Part shown: in pieces, positions 4,466 to 5,342 of the stretch | Layout of the letters: every line of letters starts with the position of its first letter | How positions within the stretch are numbered: position 1 is the first letter of the stretch | Assembly: GCA_013815575.1 (NCBI GenBank) | Contig: JACDFX010000096.1 | Span: 1,434-6,775 of the forward strand | From: Rubrobacter sp. | Lineage (GTDB): Bacteria; Actinomycetota; Rubrobacteria; Rubrobacterales; Rubrobacteraceae | Direction of reading: 5' to 3' | Length of the DNA: 5,342 bases | Translations under genes and position numbers: made by a program | Notes under the pieces: generated by a model | Seen by the model: the letters and a program-made list of their open reading frames with translations, nothing else | Databases searched by the model: none | Told to the model about the DNA's origin: nothing

Positions 4466-5342
4466 CTAGACGCCGTGGATGAGGTCCCCTAGATCCTCGA
4501 ACACGTCCCGCCCCGGACGCCGCTCACCCCGCTCCATCGCGTGCATCAACTCCACTACGCGGAAGTTTACCGGGGTCTCAATACCGTACTCGCGCCCCCT
4601 GTCCACGACGGCACCGTTTATGACGTCCACCTCGGTCTTCAGCCCCCGTTCGAGGTCCTGGAGCATCGAGGCCTTGGTTGCCCCGGCGTAGCCCATCGCC
4701 ACTTCGAGGGCCTCGTCTACTCTTGCTCTATCCTCGGGACCGCGCAGAACGATCGATTCCACCTCCACGCCGAGGACCTCTTCGAGCGCCAGCTTCTGGG
4801 CCATTCCCACATCGTAACCCTCACGCCAGAGCGACAGGGCCACCTCGCGCCCGGCTGGGTCTTCCATCACCTCGCGGTACAGCAGGCCGGAGACGGCCCC
4901 GAGGCCCGAGAAGGAGCTGTTGACGAGCAGCTTGGACCAGACCTGGCCCCTTATGTTCTCCGTCACGCGCACGCTCTCGACGGCGCCCAGGACCTCCGCC
5001 AACAGGCGGGTTCGGTCCCGCGTACCGCCGTCGGGCTCGCCGATGACGAAAGGTGCGCGGGTGGTCTGCGCCAATCGGCCGGGACCGAGGTTCGTGGATC
5101 CCCACTCGACAGTCCCCCAGATCAGGTTCCCCGCGCCGACGAGGCCGGCCATGCGCTCCTGCACGAGCCCGTTGCAGAGCGAGACGTAGGTCCGAACCAT
5201 CCCAAGCTCCACCAGGGGACGCAGGGCCTCCTCCAGGTGCGGGGCCTTGAGCGTCACGAGGGCGAAGTCGAAGGGGCCGTCGAGGCTGTCCAAATCCGCG
5301 TGGGCCTCCAGTTCTACCCGGCGCTCCTCGCCGAGCACGTCG
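4466..5342 (-). CDS. Ketopantoate reductase-like (PanE/ApbA family) NAD(P)-dependent dehydrogenase, N-terminus outside window
   Basis: The frame runs leftward from the window edge to TAG 4468-4466, about 292 visible residues. The GTG at 5338-5336 is treated as an internal valine, because the N-terminal GxGxxG dinucleotide-binding motif (about 50 residues) is missing and must lie beyond 5342. Counting from that valine, the Rossmann part continues with DFALVTLKA (24-32) and YVSLCNGL (51-58). The catalytic helix has QVWSKLLVNSSF (132-143), giving the conserved Lys136 and Asn140. The C-terminal domain has SMLQDLERGLKTEVDVINGA (224-243) with the conserved acid Glu236, then ETPVNFRVVELMH. In PanE this fold reduces 2-dehydropantoate to pantoate with NADPH for pantothenate synthesis. 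Many bacteria carry paralogues acting on other 2-keto or hydroxy acids, and the catabolic surroundings here (oxygenase, beta-keto acid cleavage enzyme) make that as likely as a biosynthetic role. It converges with the toxin gene at a 13-nt spacing and has no visible terminator of its own. Confidence 0.88.
   Translation of the reverse strand, partial: DVLGEERRVELEAHADLDSLDGPFDFALVTLKAPHLEEALRPLVELGMVRTYVSLCNGLVQERMAGLVGAGNLIWGTVEWGSTNLGPGRLAQTTRAPFVIGEPDGGTRDRTRLLAEVLGAVESVRVTENIRGQVWSKLLVNSSFSGLGAVSGLLYREVMEDPAGREVALSLWREGYDVGMAQKLALEEVLGVEVESIVLRGPEDRARVDEALEVAMGYAGATKASMLQDLERGLKTEVDVINGAVVDRGREYGIETPVNFRVVELMHAMERGERRPGRDVFEDLGDLIHGV

Noticed and set aside
5336..5338. GTG near the right edge as the true start of the dehydrogenase
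   Set aside because: Starting here would remove the conserved N-terminal GxGxxG nucleotide-binding region. The frame stays open to the window edge, so the gene most likely continues beyond it.
1..5342. CRISPR arrays, tRNA or rRNA genes, insertion sequences, attachment sites
   Set aside because: No repeated spacer-like units, no cloverleaf-type sequence, no transposase motifs and no terminal repeats were seen on either strand.

Overview
This is a high-GC stretch (about two thirds G+C by eye) with GTG starts, strong GC3 bias and short intergenic gaps. It looks like a chromosomal fragment of a high-GC Gram-positive bacterium. The protein style suggests a deep actinobacterium such as Rubrobacter, but that is a guess from style and not a demonstrated placement.

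Layout from left to right. (1) 1-702, + strand: the catalytic C-terminal part of a Rieske non-heme iron oxygenase alpha subunit, cut by the window edge. (2) About 758-1582, + strand: a nitrilase-superfamily carbon-nitrogen hydrolase, probably co-transcribed with the oxygenase. (3) 1583-1766: a convergent intergenic gap with only weak GC-rich hairpins. (4) 1767-2660, - strand: a class I SAM-dependent methyltransferase-like protein. (5) 2661-2792: a divergent control region with candidate promoters facing both ways and an 8-bp inverted repeat. (6) 2793-3722, + strand: a beta-keto acid cleavage enzyme (BKACE/DUF849, Kce-like). (7) 3763-4452, + strand: a complete Phd-type antitoxin / VapC-type PIN toxin module preceded by a clear 19-bp palindromic operator. 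(8) 4466-5342, - strand: a ketopantoate-reductase-like (PanE/ApbA) dehydrogenase missing its N-terminal NAD(P)-binding part at the window edge.

The metabolic genes could belong to one catabolic neighbourhood. Rieske oxygenases of this general type demethylate or hydroxylate quaternary amines and related small molecules. BKACE enzymes split beta-keto acids with acetyl-CoA (dehydrocarnitine and 3-keto-5-aminohexanoate are known substrates). The nitrilase-like hydrolase and the 2-keto acid reductase-like enzyme could process amide or keto/hydroxy acid intermediates. The genes lie on alternating strands, so they are not one operon, and no substrate can be read from the sequence. The toxin-antitoxin module is slightly richer in A/T and rare codons and looks like an insert between metabolic genes.

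The best-supported item beyond the genes is the palindrome and tandem-repeat operator over the toxin-antitoxin promoter. I did not find a convincing wholly new system. The most open biological question is the substrate of the BKACE enzyme and its relation to the neighbouring oxygenase.
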